Origin: UBA4416 sp040387475
Lineage (GTDB): Bacteria; Bacteroidota; Bacteroidia; B-17B0; Aurantibacillaceae
Length of the DNA: 64,000 nt
Assembly (NCBI GenBank): GCA_040387475.1
Contig: JAZKDT010000046.1
Coordinates: forward strand, 1 to 64,000
Direction of reading: 5' to 3'
A program made the position numbers and the translations under genes. Each line of letters begins with the position of its first letter. Position 1 is the stretch's first letter. This document shows, piece by piece, positions 63,622 through 64,000 of the stretch. The notes beneath the pieces are model-generated. The model ran no database searches. It worked only from the letters and a program-made list of their open reading frames with translations, and was not told where the DNA came from.

Positions 63622-64000
63622 ATGCCTACAATATCGCAATTAGTAAGAAAAGGTCGCTTTAAAGCACCTAACAAAAGTAAATCGGCCGCTTTGGATTCAT
63701 GTCCACAACGCCGTGGTGTTTGTACACGTGTGTACACAACAACCCCTAAAAAACCTAACTCAGCTATGCGTAAAGTAGCGAAGGTGCGTTTAACAAATAA
63801 GCAAGAGGTTATTGCTTATATCCCTGGTGAGGGTCATAACTTGCAAGAGCACAGTATCGTTTTGGTACGCGGTGGTCGTGTTAAGGATTTACCAGGTGTA
63901 CGTTATCACATCGTTCGTGGATCTTTGGATACTGCGGGTGTTGAAGGTAGAAAACAACAACGTTCTAAATACGGAACTAAACGTCCTAAGGCAGGTGCTG
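63622..64000 (+). CDS. rpsL: 30S ribosomal protein S12, 3' end outside window
   Basis: The first 126 codons of S12 are present; the gene runs off the window by a few residues. MPTISQLVRKGRFK opens it, followed by CPQRRGVCTRVYTTTPKKPNSAMRK, GEGHNLQEHSIVLVRGG and RVKDLPGVRYH. The two decoding-centre loops (TTPKKPNS and RVKDLPG) carry the wild-type Lys residues linked to streptomycin sensitivity, and the Asp after VK is the usual beta-methylthiolation site. It probably heads the str operon (rpsL-rpsG-fusA) beyond the edge. Translation start ATG is clear at 63622. Confidence 0.98.
   Translation, partial: MPTISQLVRKGRFKAPNKSKSAALDSCPQRRGVCTRVYTTTPKKPNSAMRKVAKVRLTNKQEVIAYIPGEGHNLQEHSIVLVRGGRVKDLPGVRYHIVRGSLDTAGVEGRKQQRSKYGTKRPKAGA

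Overview
The window comes from a low-GC member of the Bacteroidota. The supporting signs are three giant secreted proteins with type B (CHU_C, gliding-motility-type) and one with a type A type IX secretion (T9SS) C-terminal signal, Bacteroidota promoter motifs (TAnnTTTG, best upstream of rpsL), and gene families typical of the phylum. It is a draft scaffold with three 10-N gaps (5389-5398, 15302-15311, 48421-48430); two of them split single genes. I cannot name a genus.

Region 1 (1-5.3 kb) is a tRNA-Ser(UGA) 3' end used as an integration site. A decayed integrative element (about 58-4932) carries a truncated tyrosine recombinase, a truncated restriction-modification gene with its XRE regulator, small element-type hypothetical genes and a large unknown membrane protein. 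Next to it lies a mini-unit with a GIY-YIG endonuclease bounded by further copies of the tRNA 3' end. Region 2 (5.4-14.9 kb) holds tag, an HxlR/DoxX pair, a five-gene Kai-type clock operon (kaiC, kaiB, a second KaiB-like gene, PAS kinase, receiver) and a WYL-regulator/DinB/GyrI-like group.

Region 3 (15-22.4 kb) is a polyhydroxyalkanoate locus: phaJ-phaB-V4R sensor kinase on the minus strand, and phaE, a GT-C-like membrane protein and class III phaC on the plus strand. Region 4 (22.5-30.6 kb) holds a SpoIIE phosphatase, a TetR/MFS efflux operon with a clear operator, a Kir-type potassium channel, SCO and TlpA-like thioredoxin proteins, and a T9SS type A secreted protein.

Region 5 (30.6-41.1 kb) looks like a cell-surface decoration cluster: a SET-domain protein, three sulfotransferases, three aspartyl/asparaginyl beta-hydroxylase-like proteins, and a minus-strand operon of KAS III, ACP, KAS III, SDR, glycosyltransferase 2 and GNAT, which could build a short hydroxyacyl chain and attach it to a sugar. 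Region 6 (41.8-63.3 kb) has two TMTC-like GT-C/TPR membrane proteins followed by three giant Ser/Thr-rich Ig-like/PKD surface proteins, two of them each preceded by a small secreted protein; two of the giants contain exact 228-bp tandem repeats. The window ends in rpsL behind a canonical promoter.
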